A DNA stretch of 64,000 nt from Lysobacterales bacterium. GTDB lineage: Bacteria; Pseudomonadota; Gammaproteobacteria; Xanthomonadales; Marinicellaceae. Of this stretch, positions 48,928 through 59,609 are shown one piece after another (positions within the stretch are counted from its first letter, which is position 1; every line of letters begins with the position of its first letter). The notes beneath the pieces were generated by a model that searched no databases, was not told where the DNA came from, and saw only the letters and a program-made list of their open reading frames with translations. Position numbers and translations under genes: made by a program. The stretch spans positions 1 to 64,000 of the forward strand of contig JAMOMK010000131.1 of the NCBI GenBank assembly GCA_027067055.1, in the 5' to 3' direction.

Positions 48928-51216
48928 CTAATTCTCAAAACTATCTTTATAAACTAAACCAACATCTACGTAGGTTTTACAATTATAACAAACCAAGGCA
49001 AAATCTTGGGCTGGGGCTATTGCACTATAAGGATTTAATGCGTCTGCTGTAATATTTGCAGCTAATACCGATATATTAAACTGGTCTCCATTATGCTGAT
49101 CGGCTTTAATAAATAGTGCTTCCATATTGTTCATATTATCAGCAGTACCGCCGATTGCTGCGAATCCATCTGTTCCAAATACATTACCAAGATATGAAGC
49201 TACACTAGTTGTGATAGATAAATCCAAATCATTAACCCAGGATGGAGTTATACCACCTAAGCCAGCACCAGCTGCATCAGTCCAAACTAGCATAATCCTG
49301 ACCTCTTTTAGTGGGTCATCTGCTACTAATTCTTGATTCCAAGTCTCGCCTGATACTGTAAATATTGTTTGTTGATCATAAAACCTAACCTCATTGATTG
49401 GATTGATAACTTTATCTAAATCAACTCTACCCCAACCTTGTTTTCTATCTGGTGCGTGACCCATTACATTGCCATCTGCATCTTCAAAACCATTTAAATT
49501 TTTTGCTACAGCTGTAAATGTCGCTTTAACTAATGCAGGGCTAGGGTCACTAAAAAAAGTATTGCGGTACCATTGCCAAAATAACGAAACTGAACCTGAA
49601 ATCACTGGAGATGCCATTGAAGTTCCGCAGTTAATACCATAGCCGGTAGCACTATCTGGTGCATCTGTAGAGCACCCAGGTGCGACTATATGAGGAACAA
49701 TTCGTCCATCGCATGCTGGTCCATGAGCACTATTTGATGAAATGTCAAAAATTTCTGGTATTTGACTACCGCCACTTATTTGTAATTTCGTTGAGCCTAC
49801 TGAAAATAAATTTTTTGCTTCATCAGGAGAACCAAGAGAGCTAGCACCACAAACACCCATAGAGTCTCCGCCTCCATTCATAATAGACCATACAGCTAAA
49901 ACTGGTTGATTTCCAGGAGTATCAGGATCTGCATCTCGACTAATAATATCAATTTCCATGGTAGGAATATCATATCCTTGCGGAGTTCCAGTTGGTCCCC
50001 ATGAGTTGTTGGTGAGCTGAACTCCACTAACTGCTGAATCTTTGAAAATTGATAACATACCGCCTGCTACCATGCCTCCTGGACCTGCTCCTAACAATGG
50101 TGAATACAATTGCTCAACGATGCTCACTGCTGGGGCAACACCTTGTCCTCTAAGAAAGCCATTGCCATCAACAACACCTGAGACAGCAGAGCCACCAATA
50201 GCTCCTGCCACATGAGTACCATGACTACTGTTTGAACTGTTACAACTAGGACCTGTTCCTAGACATGCAACCATATTATCAATAAGATCGGGATGGCTTT
50301 CAAAAACCCCTCCATCTACTACCCCTACTTTAACCCCTGCTCCATCGAGCCCTGTGGGAGTTAACCAACCTTGATACCCTGGGAATATTATATTATTTTC
50401 ATCGTAATTTCCAACAATTGACTGTTGACTCATCTCACCTCTTTCGCCAGCATCTTGATTTATTTTCTGGATAGTTAATAAACCTGGAATAGTGGCAATT
50501 TCAGAATAAATATTTCCTGCAGCTTTAAAGGTTAATGCAACAAAGTTAGTGTCAATATTTCGTACTTTAAATGTTATTGCCCCCTTATTTTTCATGCGAG
50601 TTATAATTGACTCAGTATTCTTCCTATATACCAATGCCATACTATCGGTTAATTGTGAAGTTAAATCTCTATTTTCTAATTGCACTCTAAATGCAGTATA
50701 AAAATAACCGCTCCAACGAACGTGAGATAAATTTTTGCTTATTGAAATAGATTCAGGATTGCCCCAAACTATATACGCATACGGTGCTAAAGCTTTAAGT
50801 GGTTTTATATTTAACTCTTTAAGGCTTTTCAACCATTCAGGTTTCATTGGACCTACAAACTGTATAATATGCAAATCATCATTATTTGCTGACAAATCTC
50901 TAAACCACGAAGAGTCATGCGGGATATCATAGGCTGGATCAAATGACCTGTTTCCAGCAATTAAGTTAAAAGGGTTGGAGTAAGTTGTTACTCTCTTGGC
51001 TGCAGATAATGAAATAGTATCTGCCTTTGACTTTTGCACCCATAAAAATCCACCATAGTCTATTGCGAGTGTGGATAATTGATTTTTCAATCCAACGCTT
51101 GGACTTTCAATTCTAAGCCATGACTCTGATTCAGAATGAGCTAAATTAGTATGAACACTTATTACAAATATTAAGAACAAAGATAATATTTTATGTCCTG
51201 ATTGAATGCTTTTCAT
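48928..51216 (-). CDS. Secreted subtilisin-family (S8) protease
   Basis: 762 aa with a signal peptide (MKSIQSGHKI, then LSLFLIFVISV). Prodomain-like region to about residue 280. Catalytic triad D301 (VGVVDGGVFESHPD), H332 (SSHGTHVAGAIGG) and S533 (CGTSMASPVIS). A beta-rich C-terminal domain of about 180 residues follows, and the chain ends VYKDSFEN. It probably degrades extracellular protein. It ends 11 bp before maiA and is preceded by its own intergenic region. Confidence 0.92.
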   Translation of the reverse strand: MKSIQSGHKILSLFLIFVISVHTNLAHSESESWLRIESPSVGLKNQLSTLAIDYGGFLWVQKSKADTISLSAAKRVTTYSNPFNLIAGNRSFDPAYDIPHDSSWFRDLSANNDDLHIIQFVGPMKPEWLKSLKELNIKPLKALAPYAYIVWGNPESISISKNLSHVRWSGYFYTAFRVQLENRDLTSQLTDSMALVYRKNTESIITRMKNKGAITFKVRNIDTNFVALTFKAAGNIYSEIATIPGLLTIQKINQDAGERGEMSQQSIVGNYDENNIIFPGYQGWLTPTGLDGAGVKVGVVDGGVFESHPDLIDNMVACLGTGPSCNSSNSSHGTHVAGAIGGSAVSGVVDGNGFLRGQGVAPAVSIVEQLYSPLLGAGPGGMVAGGMLSIFKDSAVSGVQLTNNSWGPTGTPQGYDIPTMEIDIISRDADPDTPGNQPVLAVWSIMNGGGDSMGVCGASSLGSPDEAKNLFSVGSTKLQISGGSQIPEIFDISSNSAHGPACDGRIVPHIVAPGCSTDAPDSATGYGINCGTSMASPVISGSVSLFWQWYRNTFFSDPSPALVKATFTAVAKNLNGFEDADGNVMGHAPDRKQGWGRVDLDKVINPINEVRFYDQQTIFTVSGETWNQELVADDPLKEVRIMLVWTDAAGAGLGGITPSWVNDLDLSITTSVASYLGNVFGTDGFAAIGGTADNMNNMEALFIKADQHNGDQFNISVLAANITADALNPYSAIAPAQDFALVCYNCKTYVDVGLVYKDSFEN

Positions 51217-51364
51217 TTATAACTCACTACAATATTTAATTGTTGCATGTTAGCACAATCTTCAGATCAACCCAAATGCTTGTATAGAATCATAATAAGG
51301 TTTGAGAATTTTTACATTATCGCCGTATCTTTTATTCCTAGATTTGGGTAAAGGGTAAATTGGC

Positions 51365-51392
51365 AAAAAAAAACGGCTAATGAAAGCCGTTT
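51365..51392 (-). terminator. Intrinsic terminator of the trypsin-like protease gene
   Basis: Perfect 8-bp stem AAACGGCT/AGCCGTTT with loop of six, followed on the minus strand by a run of about nine T. It lies 22 bp past the stop of the gene at 51415 and is the cleanest terminator in the window. Confidence 0.85.
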
Positions 51393-51414
51393 TTAATTTA
51401 ACAAATAATACTAT

Positions 51415-54171
51415 TCATTCAAAGCCATCTTTAAATAAAGCTTGATTAATAACAGTCTGAGTAGAAGCGGCATCGTTATAAGTTGCCATATCTACTGGGT
51501 TAGTCATAGTTGCAGTTGCTGTATTGTCAATTGTACCGCCTGCAGTTATATCTGCTAAAACTACTGTATAAGTATAATCTGTACATGTAGCAATAGCACC
51601 TGAAGCTAATGCGGTTGGTGTGCAAGTTAAAACACCAGCCATTGAATCATTGACAACTAAAGTATCCAAGGCAACATCCCCAGTATTTTCTACACTTACA
51701 CTGAAAGTAATCACATCATTTTCATCTGCTTCACCAATATAACCAGTATCTGTTGTAAGTACAGCAACCTTAGTTACGGCAATGCTAGCAGTATTTTGTA
51801 CATAATTTGGAACAATACAAAACTCATCTATACTTCCAGTATCAACATTGGCATTATCACTGACATGTAAAATCCAATCTCCAGCAAATTCAGAGGCAGA
51901 AAATGGCGTTAGTGGCTGCTCTGGCTTCAATACACCGCCAATACCTGGTGAGTTTGATGCACAAGAAGTTTCAACAGGAATCGTACTATTATCATCGAAA
52001 ATAACATCAATACCATCCTGACCACAACCACTTGGTTGATCCATAAGTGTTGTTGTTGAACCTAAGTGAGTTAATGTAAATATTAAATCACCTGGATAGG
52101 TATGCCCAGATTTAACACTAGCCGTAATCGAGTCTAACATACCAGTTATCGCAACATTTAAAGTCACATCAACACCTGTAGGATTATTATCAGGAATGGC
52201 TACAGGAACTGAAGTACAAAAAACCTCAACGGTTGTAAATGAAAATACACTAGACTCCATATCTGCGGCATTACAAGCTGATTGTGTTGCAACTTTCCAG
52301 TAAAGTTGAGTAGCTCCTGGCAAACCTGATGCAACAAAAGACGTACCTGTTACTATTTCATCAATTAACAATGTTCCAAACCCTGAGTCTGTGGAAACTA
52401 TCAAACGATAACTTGTTGCATTGGCATCTGCTGCCCAGCTAAAAGTAGGTGTTAAAGAAACATTTGTAGCAGTATCAACAGGTGCAGATAACAGTACCGC
52501 TGAAGTCACCCCGCCTGAATACAACACACTTAAGTCAACAGAAGCAGAAACCGCTAAGCCGCCGTCCATACCATCTCCTTGTATAGTCAAAACACTTGTT
52601 CCAACTGTTCCACCTGCACCAACATCAAAAGTAAATGCAGAAGATCCAGGAGTTGGGTCTACTGGGTTAGTTGCAAATAAAAAATTATTAGCAAAAGCAG
52701 GTAGTGTTGGTGTCGATAAGGTAATAGCACTATTAAATGTACCACTTACTGCAATATTGACGACACTTCCAACTCCAGAATCACCACTGCAAACTTGGAT
52801 GGATGGATTATCCAGCATTAAAGAAAAAGGGTTTGGGTTTGAGCCTGCAACTGTATCAACACCAGTATTACTTGGGTCTAACCAAGTTTTTAGGTTAGAT
52901 GCATCACCACTTCCATCATCCCATGCCTCAGAAACTTTACCGTAGCAGTCCATGGTTATGCTAGAACATGATGCCGTTCCGCCTGATAAAAATCCTACTA
53001 ACAAATGAGTATCAGGATCCCATAAGCCTGAACCTGATGAACCAGGCTCAGTAGTACCATCTTCCCAGTTATCTACTTGCCAATGAGAGTTTACACCACC
53101 AGTACCGATACAACTATCTATGGTTGTTAATGCATCAGTATTAAAGCTAATAGCTTTTTCATCAACTCCAGGGTGATGAATACCGACACTGCCACTAGGA
53201 GTCACTCCAGATTTATCCCAACCTGCCCAGTAAACACCATAAGTATCAGGTGGGGTACTAGATAACTCAACTAAAGTAAAATCAACATTAGAACGAGTTG
53301 CTTTGAAAATTGCACCACTTACCGTATCTATTCTTGAACCACCGCTTAAGTCGCCACAATTTACTGATTCATAATTCCAAATCGTTACCATAGTTGCTGC
53401 ATTAGCAGTTCGTACACCGCAGTGATCTGCAGTTAAAAAATATGGGGTAAAGCTTCTTGCGGCATCCATTATCATTGTACCTGTACAGGTATCTGTTCCG
53501 CCCATCGTATATGCAGCGACCGATCTAATTTCATCCCTCCAAGGGTCCCCAACAGGGCAAACTACATCATTATTACAAGCACCTTGTTTTGGAATTAAGC
53601 CATCACCATTATACCTTTGAAATACATCCCTAAATCCCGTTGAAACTTTTGTCAACTTTAGCTCAACACTGTCCTTAGAGACATTGCCAGGCAAAAACAA
53701 CTCAATTGCAACATCTCCTCCAGGAAGAGGTGCCGACCAAAACTGTTCATAGCTCTCATTGTCTTCAAAAGTATAAGGCCCGTCATAATAAACAGGGTCA
53801 TCTGCAAAACTGATAAAATAAAGCTCTACACCTTTAGGTAAATGAAACTTAGTAAAACCAAAGTTAATATCAGTTGCATTTTCTGATTGAAAGCGTAAAT
53901 TCCATATTTTACCACCAGGAGCATTTGTCCACTTCCCATGTGTTTTTAAATTAATTGATGTTAAGTTTGGTGTTGCAAAGGTTATGGGTTTTGATTCAAA
54001 AGACTTTGGTTGATATTTTTTCAATGAAGCCTGTACATCCACTGCATTTAGTTGATAAGTTTCCATTTGGTTTTTATTGAGCAAATTAAATTGCTGACTT
54101 TTGGGTTCTATACCTACTCTAGCCCCCGCTATATTTGTTATTACTAATAATAGTATTATAATTTTATTCAT
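51415..54171 (-). CDS. Secreted trypsin-like (lysyl endopeptidase-type) protease
   Basis: 918 aa from ATG 54171, which has a strong GAGAGGT ribosome-binding site; signal peptide MNKIIILLLVITNIAG. A propeptide precedes an S1 domain like Achromobacter lysyl endopeptidase: H250 (LTADHCGV), D297 (NVDFTLVEL), S379 (EPGSSGSGLWD). Then come Ig/fibronectin-like domains, a P-domain-like jelly roll (about residues 655-790, DNNPTGVDVTL..GDWILHVSD) and a DUF11-like repeat (FSVSVENTGDVALDTLVVND). It ends ALFKDGFE, matching the tail of the S8 protease nearby. Probably extracellular protein degradation. Confidence 0.92.
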   Translation of the reverse strand: MNKIIILLLVITNIAGARVGIEPKSQQFNLLNKNQMETYQLNAVDVQASLKKYQPKSFESKPITFATPNLTSINLKTHGKWTNAPGGKIWNLRFQSENATDINFGFTKFHLPKGVELYFISFADDPVYYDGPYTFEDNESYEQFWSAPLPGGDVAIELFLPGNVSKDSVELKLTKVSTGFRDVFQRYNGDGLIPKQGACNNDVVCPVGDPWRDEIRSVAAYTMGGTDTCTGTMIMDAARSFTPYFLTADHCGVRTANAATMVTIWNYESVNCGDLSGGSRIDTVSGAIFKATRSNVDFTLVELSSTPPDTYGVYWAGWDKSGVTPSGSVGIHHPGVDEKAISFNTDALTTIDSCIGTGGVNSHWQVDNWEDGTTEPGSSGSGLWDPDTHLLVGFLSGGTASCSSITMDCYGKVSEAWDDGSGDASNLKTWLDPSNTGVDTVAGSNPNPFSLMLDNPSIQVCSGDSGVGSVVNIAVSGTFNSAITLSTPTLPAFANNFLFATNPVDPTPGSSAFTFDVGAGGTVGTSVLTIQGDGMDGGLAVSASVDLSVLYSGGVTSAVLLSAPVDTATNVSLTPTFSWAADANATSYRLIVSTDSGFGTLLIDEIVTGTSFVASGLPGATQLYWKVATQSACNAADMESSVFSFTTVEVFCTSVPVAIPDNNPTGVDVTLNVAITGMLDSITASVKSGHTYPGDLIFTLTHLGSTTTLMDQPSGCGQDGIDVIFDDNSTIPVETSCASNSPGIGGVLKPEQPLTPFSASEFAGDWILHVSDNANVDTGSIDEFCIVPNYVQNTASIAVTKVAVLTTDTGYIGEADENDVITFSVSVENTGDVALDTLVVNDSMAGVLTCTPTALASGAIATCTDYTYTVVLADITAGGTIDNTATATMTNPVDMATYNDAASTQTVINQALFKDGFE

Positions 54172-54373
54172 TTTTACCTCTCTCGTAAATGTTGATATAT
54201 ATTTAAATTTTACCATCGCCCCTAATTACGGTATATTCCTATAGTTATTATGAGTTATTATTAGAAAACCAATTTAAATCGAAAAAAAATCATACTAATA
54301 CGTATAGTCACTAGTAAAATTTTCGATAATTATATCAGATACAATAAATTATTACTTCATAAACATATTGTTT

Positions 54374-55732
54374 TTACATCCCCATCCCGCCAGGCATTTT
54401 CCCGCCCATGCGTTTCATCATGCGCATCATGCCCTTGCCTGAGAATTTTTTCATCATTTTTTGCATCTGATTAAACTCTTTTAGCATACGTGTAACGTCT
54501 TGAATTGTATTGCCAGAACCTATTGCTATTCGGCGTTTTCTTGAACCTTTAATTAATTGTGGAAATTTACGTTCTTTCTTTGTCATTGAGTTAATGATGG
54601 CAATTTTCTTGTCAGTTAATTTGTCATTAACTTGATTTTTCACAGCATCGGGTAAATTGCCCATTCCAGGTAACTTGTCCATCATTGCTGACATACCACC
54701 CATATTTTGCATTTGTTCGAGCTGTTCTTTAAAGTCTATTAATGAAAAACGCTGGCCTTTTTGTACTTTTTTAGCTAATTTGTCGGCTTTTTTCTTATCA
54801 ACTTTTCGTTCGATCTCTTCAACTAGAGTTAAGACATCACCCATGCCTAATATGCTTGAAGCAATTCTCTCAGGATGAAATGGCTCTAAAGCTTCCATCT
54901 TTTCGCCAACACCCATAAACTTAATGGGCTTACCAACAATGTTTCTTACTGATAATGCGGCACCACCACGAGCATCACCATCTAGTTTAGTTAAAATAAC
55001 ACCAGTCAACTTTAATACTTCGCCAAATGCTTTGGCAGTATTTGCTGCATCTTGACCAGTCATGGCATCAACAACAAACAGAGTCTCTATTGGATTTAGG
55101 CTTGTTTGCATGCCTTTAATTTCTGCCATCATGGCTTCATCAACAGCCAAACGTCCAGCTGTATCCACAATCAACACATCAAAGAAACCTTTTTTTGCTG
55201 CCGCAATTGCGTTTTGACCAATCGTAATAGGATCCTCAATAACTGAAGAAGGGAAAAAAGTGGCTCCCACTTGATCAGCTACTGTATTTAATTGCTCAAT
55301 GGCCGCTGGACGATAAACATCTGCACTGACGACCATGACTTTTTTCTTTTCTCTTTCAATCAAGTATTTGGCTAATTTAGCGGTGGAAGTGGTTTTACCT
55401 GCACCTTGTAAACCAGCCATTAAGATAACAGCAGGAGGCTGTGCTGATAGATTTAAGCCTTCACTAGTAGAACCTAGTGTAGTGGTTAATTCTTCTTTAA
55501 CAATCTTAATTAAGACTTGATCGGGTTGCAAACTGGTCAATACATCCTCACCAATCGCGCGTGTTTTGACTTGTTCAATAAATTCTTTAACAACCGGCAA
55601 TGCCACATCGGCTTCAAGTAGTGCAATGCGAACTTCACGCATGGCATCTTTAATATTGTCTTCGCTTAAAGTCGCTTGTCCTTTAATCTTTTGTATGGAT
55701 TTTGCTAAATTGTCTTTTAAATTATCAAACAT
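54374..55732 (-). CDS. ffh: Signal recognition particle protein Ffh
   Basis: 452 aa. N domain helices, then the NG GTPase with LQGAGKTTSTAKLAKYL (G1), VDTAGRLAVDEAMM (G3) and TKLDGDARGGAALS (G4). The C-terminal M domain is Met-rich (EQMQNMGGMSAMMDKLPGM; MMRMMKRMGGKMPGGMGM). It binds 4.5S RNA and signal sequences and docks with FtsY. It is divergent from ypjD, the usual gammaproteobacterial arrangement. Confidence 0.97.
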   Translation of the reverse strand: MFDNLKDNLAKSIQKIKGQATLSEDNIKDAMREVRIALLEADVALPVVKEFIEQVKTRAIGEDVLTSLQPDQVLIKIVKEELTTTLGSTSEGLNLSAQPPAVILMAGLQGAGKTTSTAKLAKYLIEREKKKVMVVSADVYRPAAIEQLNTVADQVGATFFPSSVIEDPITIGQNAIAAAKKGFFDVLIVDTAGRLAVDEAMMAEIKGMQTSLNPIETLFVVDAMTGQDAANTAKAFGEVLKLTGVILTKLDGDARGGAALSVRNIVGKPIKFMGVGEKMEALEPFHPERIASSILGMGDVLTLVEEIERKVDKKKADKLAKKVQKGQRFSLIDFKEQLEQMQNMGGMSAMMDKLPGMGNLPDAVKNQVNDKLTDKKIAIINSMTKKERKFPQLIKGSRKRRIAIGSGNTIQDVTRMLKEFNQMQKMMKKFSGKGMMRMMKRMGGKMPGGMGM

Positions 55733-55819
55733 GAGTTATTCTTTTCACTTGGTATTTTTGAAGTGCTTCATTATAATACTTGGTATGACTAAATCACAAT
55801 CAAATTTAAAACAATATTT

Positions 55820-56566
55820 ATGCTTGGCTTAATCCTCACATCTGCTTTATTCTATATATTATGGACAACTCCATTCAAAAAAGTGGCTATTAGTCATTAT
55901 TCAGGGGTGGTTGCATGGATTATTCATGGCATGATTTGTTATAACAATCTTTTTGATAAGAGTGGTTGGATGCTTAACATACCAAACTCAATATTATTGG
56001 TTTCTTGGCTTGCTGTGCTTGTTGTTTTGATTTTCAAGCTTACAAGCCAATGGATTAAGATACCTATCACATTTTTTGTCTTATCCTCATTTCTACTCAT
56101 TAAAAATCAACAAACCACGCTAAGCTATAAAGAATTCTCCTGGCAATTAGATCTACACATAAGTTTGTCCATGTTAGCCTATGCTATACTAGTCGTTGCC
56201 ACATTGTTTGCTATTTCACTTTGGGTTCATATTAAAAAGATAAAGAACTCTCAATTTGATGGCAATAATATAATGTCAATAATGGACGAAGAAAAGAAAC
56301 TCTTTCAACTCATAATGCTAGGTTGGTTGATATTAACCACATCATTATTATCAGGTGTTATCTTTATTGATAATTTCATGGCACAACACCTTGGGCATAA
56401 AGTGGTTTTTTCTCTGTTAGCTTGGTTGACTTTTGGCTTGTTGATTTTAGGCAGGTTAAGCAAGGGATGGCGCGGAGAAAAGTTAATTATACTCACTATT
56501 GTTGGTATGTTTGCCCTCGCTACTGGGTATTTAGGCAGCAAAATTGTTATGGAATGGATTTTATAA
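55820..56566 (+). CDS. ypjD: Inner-membrane CcsA/YpjD-like protein
   Basis: 248 aa with eight membrane segments. Resembles YpjD, a short relative of the cytochrome c biogenesis protein CcsA/CcmC, located next to ffh in many gammaproteobacteria. LDLHISLSMLAYAILVVATL and LGHKVVFSLLAWLTFGLLIL contain conserved His residues that could bind haem. It is followed by the CorC-type gene after one base, suggesting one transcript. Function in the family is poorly known. Confidence 0.85.
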   Translation: MLGLILTSALFYILWTTPFKKVAISHYSGVVAWIIHGMICYNNLFDKSGWMLNIPNSILLVSWLAVLVVLIFKLTSQWIKIPITFFVLSSFLLIKNQQTTLSYKEFSWQLDLHISLSMLAYAILVVATLFAISLWVHIKKIKNSQFDGNNIMSIMDEEKKLFQLIMLGWLILTTSLLSGVIFIDNFMAQHLGHKVVFSLLAWLTFGLLILGRLSKGWRGEKLIILTIVGMFALATGYLGSKIVMEWIL

Positions 56567-56567
56567 C

Positions 56568-57851
56568 ATGAACGATGTTCCGCTGAGTGCCCTATTCACT
56601 ATACTTGTCATCTTAGTTTTTTTATCAGCTTTTTTTTCCAGTTCAGAAACAGCCTTGATGACACTCAACCGCCTAAAGCTAAAAAACAAAGCCAAAACCA
56701 GCAAATCTGCACGTTTAGCACTAAAACTCCTTGAAGAGCCTGACCGTCTGATTGGCTTAATTTTGATTGGTAATAATTTTATCAACATTACCGCATCGAC
56801 CATCGCCACAATAACTGCCTTTAAAATTGCAGCCAATCACGGCATGAGTCCAGAGATAACTGCTGCTTATGGCACAGTTTTATTAACTTTGATCATATTA
56901 ATCTTTGCCGAAGTTACTCCTAAGACATACGCTGCTTTACACCCTGAACGCATTGCCTTTCCAGCCGCCTTTATTCTCACTCCTTTACTAAAAGTTCTTT
57001 ATCCACTTGTTTGGGGTACAAATCTTATCACCAATGGTATTTTACGTTTATTGGGCGTGCCAAAAGAGGTGGCTGAACAAGCATTATCACGGGAAGAATT
57101 ACGCACCCTTATGATGGAAAACCATAATATCAGACCCGATACCAAGCACAAGATGATGATTAACGTACTAGATCTTGAGCACATTGATGTCGATGATATT
57201 ATGGTGCCACGTAATGAAGTGGTGGGCATTGACATCACAGATGATTGGGATGATATTCTAAATCAATTAGTCAATACTTACTTAACACGTTTACCCGTTT
57301 GGAAAGAAGACATTAACGATGTCATCGGCATATTACACATCCGAACCATTTTGCCACAACTATCAAAAAACACTATAGATCTCAAAGGTTTACGCAAAGT
57401 TCTTCGTAAACCCTATTTTGTTCCAGAAGGCGCTAATTTAACTAAACAACTACAAGAGTTTCAACGCAAAGAAAGACGAATGGGACTAGTTGTTGATGAA
57501 TACGGTGATATTCAAGGGTTAGTAACCATTGATGATATTCTTGAAGAAATTGTTGGCGACTTCACCTCCGAACCCCAAAATCGTGGCCGTCATATAATCA
57601 AAAAAGATGAAGATGAATTCATCATAGATGGACGCATTCAAATTCGTTCACTCAACCGAAGACTGCAATGGGATTTACCCTTAGATGGAGCTAGTACACT
57701 CAGTGGTTTAATCACCGAATATTTAGGAGATTTACCCAACAAACAAACCGCCATGAAAATAGACAGTTATCAAATCACAGTTTATAGTGTGAATGAAGAC
57801 AATGTTGTTGAAAAAGCATTAATAAAGCACATTGAAGATAGGCAAGAGTAA
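56568..57851 (+). CDS. yfjD: CNNM/CorC-type transporter with CBS domains (YfjD)
   Basis: 427 aa from ATG 56568, one base after the ypjD stop; an earlier in-frame ATG inside ypjD is less likely. The N-terminal CNNM domain has four membrane segments (FFSSSETALMTLNRLKLKNK, LIFAEVTPKTYAAL). Then two CBS domains (DDIMVPRNEVVGIDI; MGLVVDEYGDIQGLVTIDDI) and a CorC_HlyC C-terminal domain. The family is linked to magnesium or cobalt efflux and tolerance. Confidence 0.92.
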   Translation: MNDVPLSALFTILVILVFLSAFFSSSETALMTLNRLKLKNKAKTSKSARLALKLLEEPDRLIGLILIGNNFINITASTIATITAFKIAANHGMSPEITAAYGTVLLTLIILIFAEVTPKTYAALHPERIAFPAAFILTPLLKVLYPLVWGTNLITNGILRLLGVPKEVAEQALSREELRTLMMENHNIRPDTKHKMMINVLDLEHIDVDDIMVPRNEVVGIDITDDWDDILNQLVNTYLTRLPVWKEDINDVIGILHIRTILPQLSKNTIDLKGLRKVLRKPYFVPEGANLTKQLQEFQRKERRMGLVVDEYGDIQGLVTIDDILEEIVGDFTSEPQNRGRHIIKKDEDEFIIDGRIQIRSLNRRLQWDLPLDGASTLSGLITEYLGDLPNKQTAMKIDSYQITVYSVNEDNVVEKALIKHIEDRQE

Positions 57852-57946
57852 TTAAGCTTTACTTTTTTATACGATTTCATCACCTAACAATGACTAAATT
57901 ATTAGCAATAAGGTAAAATCAACTTTTCTAAAATCACCAAAATCTT

Positions 57947-58993
57947 ATGAGTCATTCAGAAACTGGTTTAAGTTACAAAGATGCTGGCGTCGATATTGAT
58001 GCTGGAAATGCCTTAATTGAAAAAATCAAACCCTCAATTAAATCAACTAAACGCCCTGGTGTTATGGGTGGTATTGGTGGATTTGGTGGCTTATTTGATT
58101 TATCCGTTTTAAATTTAAAGAATCCTGTATTAGTCTCAGGCACAGATGGTGTGGGAACGAAGCTAAAACTTGCCAATATGATGAATGATCATTCAACTAT
58201 TGGTATTGATTTAGTTGCCATGTGTGTTAATGACATTATTGTATTGGGTGCTGAACCTTTATTTTTCCTTGACTATTACGCCTGCGGAAAACTAAATACT
58301 GATGAAGCAGCTGCTGTCATCCAAGGCATTGCCGAGGGTTGTAAACAATCGGGTTGTGCTTTAATCGGAGGAGAAACCGCCGAAATGCCTGGCATGTACA
58401 GCAAAGGTGATTATGATTTAGCTGGTTTTGTCGTTGGCGCTGTAGAAAAAGATGCCGCTATTACAGGCGAAAACATCCAAGAAGGCGATGTTATTATTGG
58501 TATAGCTTCATCAGGTCCACACTCTAATGGCTACTCGCTCATTCGAAAAGTGTTAGAAGTTAACAATACGGACTTAAATGAAAAATTGGGCGATAAAACA
58601 ATTGGTGAACAGTTATTACAGCCAACTCAAATTTACGTTAAACCTTTATTGCAACTTATTGATTCTGCTGTAGAAGTTAATGGTATTGCACATATAACAG
58701 GCGGTGGTTTAATGGAAAATATATCACGCGTTATTCCCGATGGACTTGCTATTACTATTGATTTATCCAGTTGGGCGTGTGCTGATATTTTTACATGGTT
58801 ACAAAAAAAAGGTAATTTATCGAATACAGAGATGTTACGCACATTTAACTGCGGCATTGGCATGACGGTTATCATTAATAAAAATGATGTCAAAGATTGT
58901 TTAAACTTTATTCAGGAAACAGAATTAGATTGTTGGGAAATTGGTACGGTGAGAAAATCTAAATCAGGTAAGGATGATGTCGAATTCATTTAA
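57947..58993 (+). CDS. purM: Phosphoribosylformylglycinamidine cyclo-ligase
   Basis: 348 aa, AIR synthase. [20 protein letters not shown] start, [15 protein letters not shown] site, VALI-type [11 protein letters not shown] and [14 protein letters not shown] are all present. It makes aminoimidazole ribotide in purine synthesis. The stop overlaps purN by 20 bp. Confidence 0.97.
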   Translation: MSHSETGLSYKDAGVDIDAGNALIEKIKPSIKSTKRPGVMGGIGGFGGLFDLSVLNLKNPVLVSGTDGVGTKLKLANMMNDHSTIGIDLVAMCVNDIIVLGAEPLFFLDYYACGKLNTDEAAAVIQGIAEGCKQSGCALIGGETAEMPGMYSKGDYDLAGFVVGAVEKDAAITGENIQEGDVIIGIASSGPHSNGYSLIRKVLEVNNTDLNEKLGDKTIGEQLLQPTQIYVKPLLQLIDSAVEVNGIAHITGGGLMENISRVIPDGLAITIDLSSWACADIFTWLQKKGNLSNTEMLRTFNCGIGMTVIINKNDVKDCLNFIQETELDCWEIGTVRKSKSGKDDVEFI

Positions 58994-59609
58994 ACTCTGC
59001 GTTTTTATTTCAGGATCAGGCAGTAACTTAGATTCAATCATCAAAAAACAAGCTTTACATAACTACGAAGTTGCTCTTGTAGTGAGTAATAAAGCAGGTG
59101 CTAAAGGTTTAGATTTTGCCAAAAATGCTAGCATTCCGGTTTTCACCTTCAATTGGGATAACAATGATAAGGATTTAACATTTGTTCAAAATCAAATAAA
59201 ACAACACGGTTGTGACTTAATAGTCTTGGCAGGCTTTATGCGCATACTGCCCAAAGGTTTTATCAGTGCATTTGAAAATAAAATCATCAACATCCACCCT
59301 TCTCTGCTACCAAAATACAAAGGATTGCATACACATCAACAAGTTATCGACAATAAAGATAAGATTCATGGAGCATCAGTTCATTTCGTCAATGCCGAAT
59401 TAGATGGAGGCAAAATCATCACCCAAACAAGCATTGCTGTTGAAAACAATGACACCGCAGAGACTCTAGGGGCTCGATTATTATTCAGGGAACATTCACT
59501 TTTGCCCCATACAATAGCCTTAATCGGTCAAAATCGTGTACAATGGCAAACTAACACTCTCTACTTTGACCATAATAAATTAATTAACCCGATAATTTTT
59601 AATGATTAA
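58974..59609 (+). CDS. purN: Phosphoribosylglycinamide formyltransferase
   Basis: 211 aa. [14 protein letters not shown] is the phosphate-binding loop, ILPKGF and [18 protein letters not shown] carry the catalytic Asn-His, and [13 protein letters not shown] holds the catalytic Asp. It transfers formyl from 10-formyl-THF to GAR. Two adjacent ATGs (58974, 58977) could be used. Same transcript as purM. Confidence 0.96.
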   Translation: MMSNSFKLCVFISGSGSNLDSIIKKQALHNYEVALVVSNKAGAKGLDFAKNASIPVFTFNWDNNDKDLTFVQNQIKQHGCDLIVLAGFMRILPKGFISAFENKIINIHPSLLPKYKGLHTHQQVIDNKDKIHGASVHFVNAELDGGKIITQTSIAVENNDTAETLGARLLFREHSLLPHTIALIGQNRVQWQTNTLYFDHNKLINPIIFND

